Below are positions 34,273 through 43,723 of a stretch of 64,000 nt of DNA, piece after piece. How positions within the stretch are numbered: the first letter of the stretch is position 1; each line of letters begins with the position of its first letter. This DNA is from Desulfovibrio sp. (GTDB lineage: Bacteria > Desulfobacterota > Desulfovibrionia > Desulfovibrionales > Desulfovibrionaceae): positions 160,127 through 224,126 of the forward strand of contig NZ_JAHZCJ010000001.1 in assembly GCF_019422935.1 (NCBI RefSeq). Reading direction: 5' to 3'. A model generated the notes under the pieces. The model had not been told where the DNA came from and did no database searches. It was given only the letters and a program-made list of their open reading frames with translations. The position numbers and the translations under genes are program-made.

Positions 34273-34797
34273 CTATGCGGCGTTGGATTTCTGATCTTCG
34301 ATGCCCTTGAGGGCATAAAGCAGACCACGCACCACGTTGGCGAACAGCGAAACAAAGTTGGTGGGCACGGCGTTCATGGTGCCGAGCAACTGACCGAGGA
34401 GCTGTTCCCTTCCGGGCAGCTTGGCCAGTGCGTCAATCTGGGCGGCGGTCATAGCCTTGCCGTCCAGGCTGGCGCAGCGAAGCTCAAAGAGCTTGCTTTG
34501 CTTGGCAAAATCGCTGAGCGCCTTGGCCACCGCCACGGGGTCATCGAACCCAAAGGCTACGCCGCAGTTATCATGGAAATTATCCTTGATAGCGTTGTGC
34601 GTACCGTCGGTCAGAGCAATACGGGCAAGCGTGTTTTTAACGACGAGATATTCGCCGCCTGCATTACGCAGGGAAACGCGCAGGTTCGTCAGCTCTTCCA
34701 CCGTCATGCCCTTGAAGTCCGTGATAACCGCAAAAGAAGCCTTTTCGGCGCGGGCCTTGACGGCTTCAATAATTACGGCTTTTCCAGACCTGTTCAC
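34273..34797 (-). CDS. rplJ: 50S ribosomal protein L10
   Basis: 174 residues; binds 23S rRNA and carries the L7/L12 dimers at its C-terminal helix. The N-terminal domain shows [16 protein letters not shown] and [10 protein letters not shown], typical of L10. The start is GTG 34797, preceded by GAGAGG; there is no ATG near it. A GTG start and the 170-base leader suggest control by L10 itself, as in other bacteria. Confidence 0.96.
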   Translation of the reverse strand: MNRSGKAVIIEAVKARAEKASFAVITDFKGMTVEELTNLRVSLRNAGGEYLVVKNTLARIALTDGTHNAIKDNFHDNCGVAFGFDDPVAVAKALSDFAKQSKLFELRCASLDGKAMTAAQIDALAKLPGREQLLGQLLGTMNAVPTNFVSLFANVVRGLLYALKGIEDQKSNAA

Positions 34798-34965
34798 GTG
34801 ATACCTCTCACGTTCGGGGTTGCCAGGTGGAATGCCGAGCCAAAGAAGAAGTGTCTGGACAGGGTATTAAGAGCTTGCGCCCACCTGTCGTCTTCGACTC
34901 GAATTCCGTATCCTTAGACAGATTGTGGGCGCACTGACATACAGCGCGCCCACAGCCTTGAGAGC
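34798..34965 (-). promoter_or_regulatory. rplA-rplJ leader with hairpin; possible L10 autoregulatory leader
   Basis: 168 bases between rplA and rplJ. A hairpin (34924-34954) TGTGGGCGC / GCGCCCACA just after rplA may attenuate transcription. The remaining ~120 bases could form an L10 leader, which occurs at this place in many bacteria; I could not verify the kink-turn by folding. Confidence 0.4.
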
Positions 34966-35673
34966 TTAGCCCTCAAGAAATTTTTTAACCTGAGCCATGT
35001 CGACCTTGAAGCCGGGACCCATGGTGGTGGACACAGCCATGGAGAGCATGTAACTGCCCTTGGCGGCGGAAGGCTTCAGGCGGTTCACGGCGTCAAGCAG
35101 GGCCTTGAGGTTGCCCAGAATCTTTTCGGGGCCAAAGGAGACCTTGCCAAGGGGAGCGTGCAGCACGCCAGCCTTGTCAACCTTGAAGTCCACGCGACCG
35201 GCCTTAAGTTCGGTAACGGCCTTGGTCACATCAAAAGTGACGGAGCCGGTCTTGGCGTTGGGCATAAGGCCACGGGGGCCAAGCACGCGACCGATCTGAC
35301 CCACAAGAGCCATAACGTCGGGGGTAGCCACGGCGGCGTCAAAATCGAGGCAGCCTTCTTTAACCTTGGCGACCAGGTCTTCGGCACCCACAACATCTGC
35401 ACCGGCTTCGCGGGCTTCCGCCTGCTTTTCGCCCTTACAGAACACGGCCACGCGAACGGTCTTGCCAAGCCCGTGGGGCAGGGTCACAGCGCCGCGAACC
35501 ATCTGGTCAGAATATTTGGGGTCAACGCCGAGGCGCACGGCCACGTCAACTGTTTCGTCAAATTTGGCAAAGGAAGCGCCAAGTGATTTGCTGACGGCGT
35601 CTTCAATGCTGAAGCGTTCCTGAAGGTTGCTACCTTCAAGCGCCTTGCGGAAATTCTTGCCATGTCTGGGCAT
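34966..35673 (-). CDS. rplA: 50S ribosomal protein L1
   Basis: 235 residues, normal length. Starts at ATG 35673 ([11 protein letters not shown]), with AAGGAT 6 bases upstream; the open frame continues upstream but without relation to L1. Family motifs ...[20 protein letters not shown] and [16 protein letters not shown] are complete. Binds 23S rRNA at the E-site stalk and represses its own operon in other species. Follows rplK. Confidence 0.97.
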   Translation of the reverse strand: MPRHGKNFRKALEGSNLQERFSIEDAVSKSLGASFAKFDETVDVAVRLGVDPKYSDQMVRGAVTLPHGLGKTVRVAVFCKGEKQAEAREAGADVVGAEDLVAKVKEGCLDFDAAVATPDVMALVGQIGRVLGPRGLMPNAKTGSVTFDVTKAVTELKAGRVDFKVDKAGVLHAPLGKVSFGPEKILGNLKALLDAVNRLKPSAAKGSYMLSMAVSTTMGPGFKVDMAQVKKFLEG

Positions 35674-35843
35674 GAGATAATCCTTTCGTTTTGCATCTCC
35701 TGCCGAACTTTGTCTTGCGCAAAGGCGGCAGTACAATTGATTTCAACGATGGCTGCCAAGCGTTTAAAAGCTGTTGCAGCCGTAAGACCAGTGTGCCGTA
35801 TATGCAACGAGCGCCCAAGGGCGCTCACGGCTTTAAATGGGCC

Positions 35844-36266
35844 TTACTTAACGTCAATGCCCATGCTGCGAGCGGTACCAGCAATGGACTTCACCGCAGA
35901 CTCAATGCTTGCAGCATTCAGATCGGGCAGCTTCAGCTTGGCGATTTCTTCAATCTGCGCCATGCTCAGGCTACCAACCTTGTTACGGTTGGGTTCGCCG
36001 GAACCCTTTTCGATCTTGGCGGCTTTCATGATCAGCACCGAGGCCGGAGGGGTCTTGGTGATGAAGGTGAAAGAGCGGTCGGCGTACACGGTGATGACCA
36101 CAGGAATGATCGTGCCCTTCTGTTCCATGGTGCGGGCATTGAATTCCTTGCAGAAACCCATGATGTTCAGGCCGTGCTGACCGAGGGCAGGACCAACCGG
36201 CGGCGAGGGGTTAGCCGCGCCAGCGGGGATCTGCAGTTTGATTTTGGCAACTTCTTTCTTGGCCAT
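35844..36266 (-). CDS. rplK: 50S ribosomal protein L11
   Basis: 140 residues. N-terminal domain with [20 protein letters not shown], the proline-rich motif that forms the GTPase-associated centre and thiostrepton site, and the C-terminal rRNA-binding domain. ATG 36266. Lies 65 bases after nusG and 170 before rplA. Confidence 0.97.
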   Translation of the reverse strand: MAKKEVAKIKLQIPAGAANPSPPVGPALGQHGLNIMGFCKEFNARTMEQKGTIIPVVITVYADRSFTFITKTPPASVLIMKAAKIEKGSGEPNRNKVGSLSMAQIEEIAKLKLPDLNAASIESAVKSIAGTARSMGIDVK

Positions 36267-36331
36267 TTGAGTTATCCTTCATCGCTGCTCGCGCAGTTCA
36301 AGGCAAAGCCCTGTCGCGCGGGGGCAAGTCA

Positions 36332-36904
36332 TTAACCTTTGGATACCTGCACGAAATCCAGTTCCACAGGGGTCTGACGACCAAAAATGGAAACGGAAAC
36401 GCGCAGTTTCCCCTTGTCGTAGTTGACGTCTTCCACAACGCCATTGAAGCCGCCAAACGGCCCTTCAATAACGCGTACTTCGTCGCCGCGGTCAAAGTTG
36501 AACTTGGGCCGTGGCGTTTCCTGGCGAGACTCCATCAGGGAGAGAATGCGCTGTGCTTCACTCTCACGCATTGGGGTAGGACGGTTTTTGCCGCCCACAA
36601 AGCCGGTGACCTTGGGGATGGACTGTACCAGATGCCAGGAAAGATCCGTCATGGTCATACGCACCATGACATACCCGGGATAGAACTTGCGCGTAGAGGT
36701 GCGCTGCTGTCCACCCTTGGTAGGTTCAATAACCTTTTCAGTGGGAACAACAACTTCCTCAATAAGCCCTTCATCCTGCCCGGTGCGGCGCAACTCGTTA
36801 ATGGTCTTCTGCACACGCTGCTCGAAACCCGAGTAGGTGTGCACGATGTACCAGCGAGCCTTTTTGCAGAGCTCGGAAGTTTCGTCGATAACAGGGTCTT
36901 TCAT
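36332..36904 (-). CDS. nusG: Transcription termination/antitermination factor NusG
   Basis: 190 residues. NGN domain beginning KARWYIVHTYSGFEQRVQK, followed by YPGYVMVRMTM and FVGGKNRPTPM, and a KOW domain with FDRGDEVRVIEGPFGGFNG. Binds RNA polymerase clamp and links it to Rho or ribosomal S10. ATG 36904, 8 bases after secE. Confidence 0.97.
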   Translation of the reverse strand: MKDPVIDETSELCKKARWYIVHTYSGFEQRVQKTINELRRTGQDEGLIEEVVVPTEKVIEPTKGGQQRTSTRKFYPGYVMVRMTMTDLSWHLVQSIPKVTGFVGGKNRPTPMRESEAQRILSLMESRQETPRPKFNFDRGDEVRVIEGPFGGFNGVVEDVNYDKGKLRVSVSIFGRQTPVELDFVQVSKG

Positions 36905-36912
36905 ATCGGCCT

Positions 36913-37152
36913 TCAGGACAATAGGGTCTTGATCAGGGAAGACAGACCAAAGTCCACCAGCCCCAGGATGACAGCCATCACGGCTACAAAGCCCAAAACG
37001 GCCAAGGTGGCTTTGCGCGTTTCCTGCAACGTAGGCCAGGTGACCTTGCGCAATTCGGCCTTGGCGTCCTCAACGTAGCGAGTAAACCGTACGACAGGGT
37101 TCGGGCCTTTGTCCGCCTTAAGGTCGGCAGCTTGAGCTTGTTTTTTTGCCAT
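36913..37152 (-). CDS. secE: Preprotein translocase subunit SecE
   Basis: 79 residues, the short one-helix SecE type. After a charged N terminus (MAKKQAQAADLKADKG) comes the amphipathic ELRKVTWPTLQETRK, the conserved SecE motif, and one membrane helix (about 50-75). Start ATG 37152; the open frame upstream runs through tRNA-Trp and is not coding. Between tRNA-Trp and nusG. Confidence 0.95.
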   Translation of the reverse strand: MAKKQAQAADLKADKGPNPVVRFTRYVEDAKAELRKVTWPTLQETRKATLAVLGFVAVMAVILGLVDFGLSSLIKTLLS

Positions 37153-37174
37153 GGTGTAATCCGGAGATAAAAAA

Positions 37175-37251
37175 TGGCAGGGCAGGAGGGATTCGAACCC
37201 CCAACATGCGGTTTTGGAGACCGCCGCTCTAGCCGTTAGAGCTACTGCCCT
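37175..37251 (-). tRNA. tRNA-Trp (anticodon CCA)
   Basis: 77 nt with encoded CCA. Acceptor AGGGCAG / CTGCCCT, anticodon arm GCGGT-CTCCAAA-ACCGC, T arm GGGGG-TTCGAAT-CCCTC. Lies between rpmG and secE, its conserved place. Confidence 0.97.
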
Positions 37252-37260
37252 GCACACCGT

Positions 37261-37283
37261 CCGGGGGGCTTATCGCCCCCCGG
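37261..37283 (-). other. Strong hairpin between rpmG and tRNA-Trp
   Basis: CCGGGGGGC pairs with GCCCCCCGG over a 5-base loop, with no T run. Possibly an RNA-processing or attenuation signal within the tuf-rpmG-tRNA-secE transcript. Confidence 0.5.
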
Positions 37284-37295
37284 CGGAAGTTTATT

Positions 37296-37445
37296 TTACC
37301 TGGTTTCGCGATGCACAGTGTGCTTCTTATCCCAGGGACAATACTTTTTCATTTCCAGCCGACCGGTAGTATTTTTCTTGTTCTTCCGGGTGCTGTAGTT
37401 GCGGCGCTTGCACTCAGTGCAGGCCAGTATGATATTAACTCGCAT
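37296..37445 (-). CDS. rpmG: 50S ribosomal protein L33
   Basis: 49 residues, complete and read directly from the minus strand: starts [17 protein letters not shown] and ends [10 protein letters not shown]. The zinc-ribbon type is only partly kept: CTEC is present, while the second pair is reduced to one Cys (KKYCPWDKK), so zinc binding is doubtful. ATG 37445 lies 3 bases after the tuf stop; it is in its usual place between tuf and tRNA-Trp. Confidence 0.96.
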   Translation of the reverse strand: MRVNIILACTECKRRNYSTRKNKKNTTGRLEMKKYCPWDKKHTVHRETR

Positions 37446-37448
37446 ATG

Positions 37449-38642
37449 CTACTCGATGATTTCTGTCACCACACCGGAACCAACGGTGCGGCCACCTTCG
37501 CGAATGGCGAAACGCAGGCCAGCTTCCATGGCGATGGGGGCGATGAGTTCAACGATGAACTGGGAGTTATCGCCAGGCATAACCATTTCCACGCCTTCGG
37601 GCAGGTTGATGATGCCGGTGATGTCAGTGGTACGGAAGTAGAACTGAGGACGGTAGCCAGAGAAGAACGGGGTATGACGGCCGCCTTCTTCCTTGGAGAG
37701 AACGTACACTTCAGCCTTGAACTTCTTGTGGGGCGTGATGCTCTTGGGAGCGGCGAGAACCTGGCCGCGTTCCACTTCGTCACGCTTCGTGCCGCGGAGC
37801 AGAGCGCCGATGTTGTCGCCCGCCTGGCCCTGATCGAGCAGCTTGCGGAACATTTCGACGCCGGTGCAGGTCGTCTTCACGGTGGGACGGATACCCACGA
37901 TTTCGACTTCTTCGCCGACCTTGATGATGCCACGTTCCACACGACCGGTGACCACGGTACCGCGGCCGGAGATGGAGAACACGTCTTCGATGGGCATCAG
38001 GAAGGGCTTGTCGGTTTCGCGGACCGGATCCGGGAAGTAGCTGTCGCAAGCGGCGAGCAGTTCGAGCACGCACTGGGCGTCAGGGGAATCAGCGCTATCG
38101 GATTCCAGAGCCTTCAGAGCGGAACCGCGGACAACCGGGATTTCATCGCCGGGGTAGCCGTAGGAGCTCAGCAGTTCGCGGACTTCCATTTCGACGAGTT
38201 CGAGCAGTTCGGGGTCGTCGACGAGGTCGCACTTGTTCATGAACACGACGAGGTGAGGCACGCCGACCTGACGGGCGAGCAGGATGTGCTCACGGGTCTG
38301 GGGCATGGGACCGTCGGTGGCGGCAACCACGATGATCGCGCCGTCCATCTGAGCGGCACCGGTGATCATGTTCTTGATGTAGTCGGCGTGGCCGGGGCAG
38401 TCCACGTGAGCGTAGTGACGGTTGTCGGTTTCGTATTCGACGTGGGCGGTGGAAATGGTGATACCACGTTCCTTTTCTTCCGGAGCCTTGTCGATTTCGT
38501 CGTACGCGATGAACTTACCGCCCTGCTTCATAGCAGCGACTTTGGTGATGGCGGCAGTCAGAGTGGTCTTGCCGTGGTCGATGTGACCGACAGTACCAAT
38601 GTTCATATGAGGCTTGGTACGCGTAAATTTTTCCTTACCCAT
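37449..38642 (-). CDS. tuf: Elongation factor Tu
   Basis: 397 residues, complete. G-domain motifs [16 protein letters not shown] and NKCDLVDD, followed by domains II and III ending [10 protein letters not shown]. Brings aminoacyl-tRNA to the ribosome. ATG 38642. It heads the tuf-rpmG-tRNA-Trp-secE-nusG run and lies downstream of three tRNA genes. Confidence 0.98.
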   Translation of the reverse strand: MGKEKFTRTKPHMNIGTVGHIDHGKTTLTAAITKVAAMKQGGKFIAYDEIDKAPEEKERGITISTAHVEYETDNRHYAHVDCPGHADYIKNMITGAAQMDGAIIVVAATDGPMPQTREHILLARQVGVPHLVVFMNKCDLVDDPELLELVEMEVRELLSSYGYPGDEIPVVRGSALKALESDSADSPDAQCVLELLAACDSYFPDPVRETDKPFLMPIEDVFSISGRGTVVTGRVERGIIKVGEEVEIVGIRPTVKTTCTGVEMFRKLLDQGQAGDNIGALLRGTKRDEVERGQVLAAPKSITPHKKFKAEVYVLSKEEGGRHTPFFSGYRPQFYFRTTDITGIINLPEGVEMVMPGDNSQFIVELIAPIAMEAGLRFAIREGGRTVGSGVVTEIIE

Positions 38643-38800
38643 GACGGTCTCCCTTCTTGGTTGCAGAAGATAACGGATTTTTATGGGACAGAGCCTGTGG
38701 CGTCACAAGACCATCCATCACTAGCCATCAATCTGGCAGCGCTCTGGCATCCCGATACGTTAGGCACGGCGAAATGGGGGAGGTGAGGAAGAGGCAGGTG

Positions 38801-38876
38801 TGGAGCGGGAAACGAGACTCGAACTCGCAACCCTCAGCTTGGAAGGCTGATGCTCTAGCCATTGAGCTATTCCCGC
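38801..38876 (-). tRNA. tRNA-Gly (anticodon TCC)
   Basis: 76 nt with CCA. Acceptor GCGGGAA / TTCCCGC, anticodon loop CTTCCAA, T loop TTCGAGT. Third of three tRNA genes upstream of tuf. Confidence 0.97.
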
Positions 38877-38940
38877 CTGTATGCCGTAGTCCCCTGACAG
38901 TTTTTACCTGTCTCCTACAGCCGTGTCAGCTTTTTTCATC

Positions 38941-39026
38941 TGGTGGAGGGGGGAGGATTTGAACCTCCGAAGTCTCACGACGACAGATTTACAGTCTGTT
39001 CCCTTTGGCCACTCGGGAACCCCTCC
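38941..39026 (-). tRNA. tRNA-Tyr (anticodon GTA)
   Basis: 86 nt, class II with long variable arm (CGTCGTGAGACTTCG region). Acceptor GGAGGGG / CCCCTCC, anticodon loop CTGTAAA, CCA encoded. Confidence 0.96.
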
Positions 39027-39134
39027 ACTTTAGGAAGACAAAAACAGGGCCATTGCAATCTGTTTTTGTCGATGCGCGCGGAATCGCTTCCGCTTGTGCT
39101 CCAACCGGCGAACCGGAAGCCTTACGGCTTTTGC

Positions 39135-39210
39135 TGGAGCTGGTGATGGGACTCGAACCCGCAACCTGCTGATTACAAATCAGCTGCTCTGCCAGTTGAG
39201 CTACGCCAGC
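39135..39210 (-). tRNA. tRNA-Thr (anticodon TGT)
   Basis: 76 nt with CCA. Acceptor GCTGGCG / CACCAGC with one G-U pair, anticodon loop TTTGTAA, T loop TTCGAGT. First in the Thr-Tyr-Gly-tuf order known from many bacteria. Confidence 0.97.
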
Positions 39211-39345
39211 GGCAACACAGCTTATTAGCGATTTTCAAATTGCTTTGCAAGCAAAATTTTCGCTTTGGCTCAAATTTTTTCAAATCATAGTGAGCCGTGC
39301 TGCTTTTTATCGTTTTTCGCGCCTTTGCGCGGAAACGATTTGGCC

Positions 39346-40212
39346 TTATAGCCCTTTCCTCGCCAATGTGCAACGGTTTAATTGGGCAATATCCCGTTTA
39401 TTTTCAATTTTTTTGAAAATTCCCGTGGCAGCCAGCATTTCGTGCACGGCATCCGCCTGGTTTGCGCCGTGTTCCAGCAAAACCCAACCGCCATTTTGCA
39501 GTGCAAGCGAGGCGGCATCCACAGCAGCTTTAAGGTGGAGCAGGCCGTTGTTTTCAGAGAACAGGGCGCTGTGCGGCTCGTTGCCCAGCACTTCATCCAT
39601 AACCATGTGCCGCTCGGCCTCAGCTATATATGGAGGGTTGCCCACAAGCAGGCGCAAGGATTCCGGCTTGAGCGGCGGGGTGCACATGTCAGCCCGCAGC
39701 GCCGTAATCCTGTTGCCCACACCATGCCGCTCCGCATTTTGCGCGGCAACGGCAATGGCATTGGGGCAGATATCCAGCAGAATACCCTTCCAGCCAGGGC
39801 GCTCCGCCGCCAGGGTGATGCCGATGCAGCCTGTGCCGGTGCCCAGATCTGCAAAGCTGAGGCGCTCTTCCGGCAGCAGCTCCAGAGCATTATCCACTAT
39901 GAGTTCCGTTTCTGGTCTGGGAATGAGGGTGTGCTGCGTAACCGCAAAGTCGCGGCCATAAAATTCCTTGCGCCCGATGATCTGGGCCAGAGGTTGCCCT
40001 GTGGCACGGCGGGCGACCAGCGCTAGAAAATCATTCTCTTCTCTGGCCGTCAGCTCCCGCCCTGCCTCCAGAATGCAAAACAGGCGGGCCGAGCCGGATG
40101 GATCTCCCTTGAGCGTTTCGCGCGCCAGCACTTCTGCACAAAGGCGGGGGCTGTCCACCCCCGCCTTTGTCAATTGTTCTGTCGCTTCATCTATATATTG
40201 CTTGAGGCGCAC
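39346..40212 (-). CDS. prmC: Peptide chain release factor N5-glutamine methyltransferase
   Basis: 288 residues. Methylates the Gln of the GGQ motif in RF1/RF2 with SAM. N-terminal helical domain, then a class I methyltransferase fold with DLGTGTGCIGI (SAM loop) and the catalytic VGNPPYI. Start is GTG 40212, 5 bases after the lon stop, with GGAG 10 bases upstream. prfA, the frequent neighbour, is not here; the gene is coupled to lon instead. Confidence 0.93.
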   Translation of the reverse strand: MRLKQYIDEATEQLTKAGVDSPRLCAEVLARETLKGDPSGSARLFCILEAGRELTAREENDFLALVARRATGQPLAQIIGRKEFYGRDFAVTQHTLIPRPETELIVDNALELLPEERLSFADLGTGTGCIGITLAAERPGWKGILLDICPNAIAVAAQNAERHGVGNRITALRADMCTPPLKPESLRLLVGNPPYIAEAERHMVMDEVLGNEPHSALFSENNGLLHLKAAVDAASLALQNGGWVLLEHGANQADAVHEMLAATGIFKKIENKRDIAQLNRCTLARKGL

Positions 40213-40217
40213 GAATG

Positions 40218-42818
40218 TCAGGCTCCGGCTTCTGCGGGGCGCTTGGGCTTTCTGGCTCCAGCGGTTTTACCTGCTTTCGTGCCTTTGGCAGCAACGCCCG
40301 TGGATTCTTCCATCTTGCTTTTGCCGCCCTTGCCCGTTGTGGAGCTGCCGCGTCCGCCCTTGGTTTCAAACACGATGGGCAGCAGTTCGTCATAATGGTG
40401 CACAGGGTGCACGATGATGCGCTTGAGCAGCTCCTTGGGCACATCCTCGAGGTCTTTGACGTTCTGGTGCGGGATGACCACATGTTTGAGGCCGCGCGTC
40501 ACGCCCGCCAGGATTTTCTCCTTGATGCCGCCCACAGGCAGCACCCGGCCTTGCAGGGTGATCTCGCCGGTCATGCAAAGGTCTGCACGCACACGCCGTC
40601 CGCTCAGGGCGGAGATGAGGGCCGTGGTCAGCGTAACGCCTGCCGAGGGGCCATCCTTGGGCGTTGCGCCCGCAGGCACGTGCACGTGCAGGTCGTATTG
40701 CGACACAAAACCGGGGTCAACGCCAAGCTCTTCCGCACGGCTGCGGATGTAGCTCAAGGCCGCCTGGGCGCTTTCCTTCATCACATCGCCAAGCTGTCCG
40801 GTGAGGGTGAGGCCGCCCTTGCCCTTCATGACGGTGGCTTCAACAGTCAGCACTTCGCCGCCAGCGGGCGTCCAGGCCAGGCCCAGAGCCATGCCGGGCA
40901 TGAGCTTCTTTTCCTTTTCGTCTTCAATAAAGCGGGGCGCGCCCAGCAGCTTTTCCACATCGGCCACGTCGACCATAAAGGGCGGTTTTTTGCCCTCGGC
41001 CTTACGGCGGGCCAGTTTGCGGCAAATGGAGGAAAGCTCGCGTTCAAGGTTGCGCAGCCCGGCCTCGCGTGTGTATTCGCGGATGATCTTTTCCAGGGCT
41101 TCTTCCGTCAGTTCCACGTCCTTGGGGGCAAGGCCGTTGTCTTCCACCTTCTTGGGCAGCAGATGCTTGCGGGCGATCTGGGCTTTTTCCTGCAAGGTGT
41201 AACCGGGCAGAGAAATGACTTCCATACGGTCCCGCAGGGCAGCCGGGATGGTTTCCAGATGGTTGGCCGTGCAGAGGAACATAACCTTTGAAAGATCAAA
41301 GGGCACGTTCAGATAGTGGTCGCTGAAGGTGTAGTTCTGTTCCGGATCAAGCACTTCCAGCAGGGCGGACGAAGGATCGCCCCTGAAATCCGCGCCAAGC
41401 TTGTCCACTTCGTCCAGCACAATAACGGGGTTGCGCGTTCCGGCCTGCTTGAGGGCCTGAATGATGCGCCCCGGCATGGCGCCGATGTAGGTGCGCCGAT
41501 GCCCGCGGATTTCCGCCTCATCGTGCATGCCGCCCAGCGAAAGCCGCTGGAATTTGCGGCCCAGCGCCCGTGCAATGGAGCGCCCGAGCGAGGTTTTGCC
41601 CACGCCGGGAGGGCCCGCGAAGCAGAGGATCGGCCCCTTGGACTGCGGATTGAGCTTGCGCACGCTCAGGAATTCAAGGATGCGGTCCTTGATTTTGTCG
41701 AGGCCGCAGTGATCTTCATCAAGAATTTCTTTGGCATGGACAATATCCAGCCTGTCGCGCGAAAGCTTTTTCCACGGCAGTTCCACCAGCCAGTCAAGGT
41801 AGGTGCGCACCACGTTGGCCTCGGAAGAATCGGCGTGCATGCCCGAAAGGCGGCGCAACTGCTTGTCGGCTTCCTTGCGCACGTCCTTGGGCAGGCCTGC
41901 TTTTTCAAGGGCCTGCTTGAGGTTTTCAAGGTCTTCCTCGCCGTCTTCGTCCTTGTCGCCAAGTTCGGTGCGGATAGCCTTGAGCTGCTCCCGCAGAAAG
42001 TAATCCTTCTGCGCCTTGTCCATGCCCTCGCGGGCCGAGCTCTGGATGCGCGCCTGCACGGTGGCGACTTCAACCTCGCGCTGCAACTGGGTGTTGACCA
42101 GCATGAGGCGGTCAATGGGATTCTCCGCCTCGAGAATGCGCTGTGCATCGGCGGTTTTCATGCGCATGTTGGCGGCGATGAGGTCGGCCAGGCGGCCCGG
42201 ATCGTCCACGCCCTGCAAGACTGCAAGCACATCTGGCGAGGAAAGACCGCGCAGGGTCAGCACCTTTTCGCTCTGCTCGCGCACGGAGCGCAACAGGGCC
42301 TCCACCGTGGCGTCCACCACAGGGATCTGCTCGGGCAGGGTTTCAATGCGCGCTTCAAGGAAGGGTTCCACCTGACGGTAGCCCGTAACCCGTGCGCGGC
42401 TCACGCCCTGTACAAGGATTTTCACCCGCGAATCGGGCATCTTGAGCATGCGCATGACCTGCACCACCGTGCCGACCTCGTAGAGGTCTTCCGGCTTGGG
42501 GTCTTCGGTGGTTTCTTCTTTTTGCGCGCACACAAGCAGGTGCCGTCCGTTCTTCAGGGCTGCGTCCACGGCCTGCACTGATTTGTCGCGCCCGATAAAG
42601 AGCGGCAGGATCATATAGTTGAAGATAACCACGTCTCTGACCGGCAACACGGGCAGCGTGTCGGGAATGCTCTGCGCCGCCGTATTGAGACTGCCCTCGT
42701 GATCCAGCGTCTCGGGCGCGTTCATTTCCGCCTTGTCCGTTTCGCTGTCGATGGCAGGTTCTGCCTCAATGGGTTCTTCCTGATTCAGCAAAATGTCTTT
42801 TTCATTGATGTCAGCCAT
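40218..42818 (-). CDS. lon: ATP-dependent Lon protease
   Basis: 866 residues. N-terminal substrate-binding domain (LPVLPVRDVVIFNYMILPLFIGR), AAA+ module with Walker A GPPGVGKT and Walker B (VIVLDEVDK), and C-terminal protease domain with catalytic Ser in KDGPSAGVTL and the partner Lys in GIKEKILAG. ATG 42818 has GGGGAG 8 bases upstream. Acidic N terminus and a basic, Gly/Ser/Lys-rich tail (SSTTGKGGKSKME onward) longer than in E. coli Lon by about 60 residues. No obvious heat-shock element was seen before it. radC precedes it. Confidence 0.97.
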   Translation of the reverse strand: MADINEKDILLNQEEPIEAEPAIDSETDKAEMNAPETLDHEGSLNTAAQSIPDTLPVLPVRDVVIFNYMILPLFIGRDKSVQAVDAALKNGRHLLVCAQKEETTEDPKPEDLYEVGTVVQVMRMLKMPDSRVKILVQGVSRARVTGYRQVEPFLEARIETLPEQIPVVDATVEALLRSVREQSEKVLTLRGLSSPDVLAVLQGVDDPGRLADLIAANMRMKTADAQRILEAENPIDRLMLVNTQLQREVEVATVQARIQSSAREGMDKAQKDYFLREQLKAIRTELGDKDEDGEEDLENLKQALEKAGLPKDVRKEADKQLRRLSGMHADSSEANVVRTYLDWLVELPWKKLSRDRLDIVHAKEILDEDHCGLDKIKDRILEFLSVRKLNPQSKGPILCFAGPPGVGKTSLGRSIARALGRKFQRLSLGGMHDEAEIRGHRRTYIGAMPGRIIQALKQAGTRNPVIVLDEVDKLGADFRGDPSSALLEVLDPEQNYTFSDHYLNVPFDLSKVMFLCTANHLETIPAALRDRMEVISLPGYTLQEKAQIARKHLLPKKVEDNGLAPKDVELTEEALEKIIREYTREAGLRNLERELSSICRKLARRKAEGKKPPFMVDVADVEKLLGAPRFIEDEKEKKLMPGMALGLAWTPAGGEVLTVEATVMKGKGGLTLTGQLGDVMKESAQAALSYIRSRAEELGVDPGFVSQYDLHVHVPAGATPKDGPSAGVTLTTALISALSGRRVRADLCMTGEITLQGRVLPVGGIKEKILAGVTRGLKHVVIPHQNVKDLEDVPKELLKRIIVHPVHHYDELLPIVFETKGGRGSSTTGKGGKSKMEESTGVAAKGTKAGKTAGARKPKRPAEAGA

Positions 42819-42844
42819 ATATATTCTCCCCGACTGCTTTCGAT

Positions 42845-43537
42845 TCAAATGCGTTGTGATTGCGTTATGCTGTAGCAGTCTCCATCAGTAACGATGACGT
42901 GATCCAGAAAGCGCAGCCCCATGCGGGGCGCAAGTCTTTGCAGTTCTTCTGTCAGCAGGCGGTCTTCCTGCGAAGGCCCCGGATTGCCGCCGGGGTGGTT
43001 GTGCACCAAGATTATGCCGCTTGCCTTGCGAAGCAGGGCCGCTTCAAGAACGTCCCTTGGGTAGATTGAAATTTCTGCAATGCCGCCCCTGCGCAGGCGC
43101 TCCCAGGCCATGAGACGGTTGCGCCTGTCTACCAGCGCCAGCCAGCATTCTTCGTGGGGGCTTGTGCCAAGCCGGGCCTGCGCCATGCGGGCTACGGCCT
43201 CGGGTGTTGCCAGAACTTCTTTTTGCCGCAGCTCTGCCGCTGCGTAGCGCGCCCGCGTTTCGCCCAAAACCCGCCATAAGGCCAGCAATCCCGGCCCAAA
43301 ACCGGGCACCTGCAAGAGTTCTTCTGGCCTTGCGTCCAGCGCCCCGCGAATGCTGCCAAACTTCTGTATCAGTTCCTTGGCGAGGGGCTTTGTGTCCTTG
43401 CGGGTCAACCCGTAGCCTAGCAGCAGCTCCAGCACTTCATAATCCGCCACTGCTGTGGGTTCCAGTTCCAGTCTTTGCCGCAGCCGCTCACGATGCCCGA
43501 GGCTTGTGGGCGGGGTGGATGTTGGCTTTGCTGTCAT
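42845..43537 (-). CDS. radC: RadC/YsxA family JAB metalloprotease-like protein
   Basis: 230 residues: an N-terminal helix-hairpin-helix region (VLELLLGYGLTRKDTKPLAK to LLQVPGFGPG) and a C-terminal JAB1/MPN domain with the metal motif LVHNHPGGNPGPSQED. Despite the old name, a DNA-repair role is not supported; function is open. ATG 43537 (MTAKPTST) chosen; the frame upstream has no ribosome site. It overlaps no gene and ends 27 bases before lon. Confidence 0.9.
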   Translation of the reverse strand: MTAKPTSTPPTSLGHRERLRQRLELEPTAVADYEVLELLLGYGLTRKDTKPLAKELIQKFGSIRGALDARPEELLQVPGFGPGLLALWRVLGETRARYAAAELRQKEVLATPEAVARMAQARLGTSPHEECWLALVDRRNRLMAWERLRRGGIAEISIYPRDVLEAALLRKASGIILVHNHPGGNPGPSQEDRLLTEELQRLAPRMGLRFLDHVIVTDGDCYSITQSQRI

Positions 43538-43723
43538 AAAATAAGCAGTCTTGGAGGTTGCGCAAGGGGGCGGGCGGATAAAGGCGCATGCATCCCGCAA
43601 ATCCTTTGCCGTTTTTTACGTGAGCGAAAATGATAAATGCGGATCGCAGCGGAATCTGGGTCGCAATAACCGCATTTGCACCGCGCAAGGCTGGCGCGGC
43701 GATGTTCTGCCCGGCGGTTTGCG

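Noticed and set aside
36913..37257. SecE with a 35-residue N-terminal extension
   Set aside because: The extension would translate tRNA-Trp sequence; ATG 37152 gives normal SecE.
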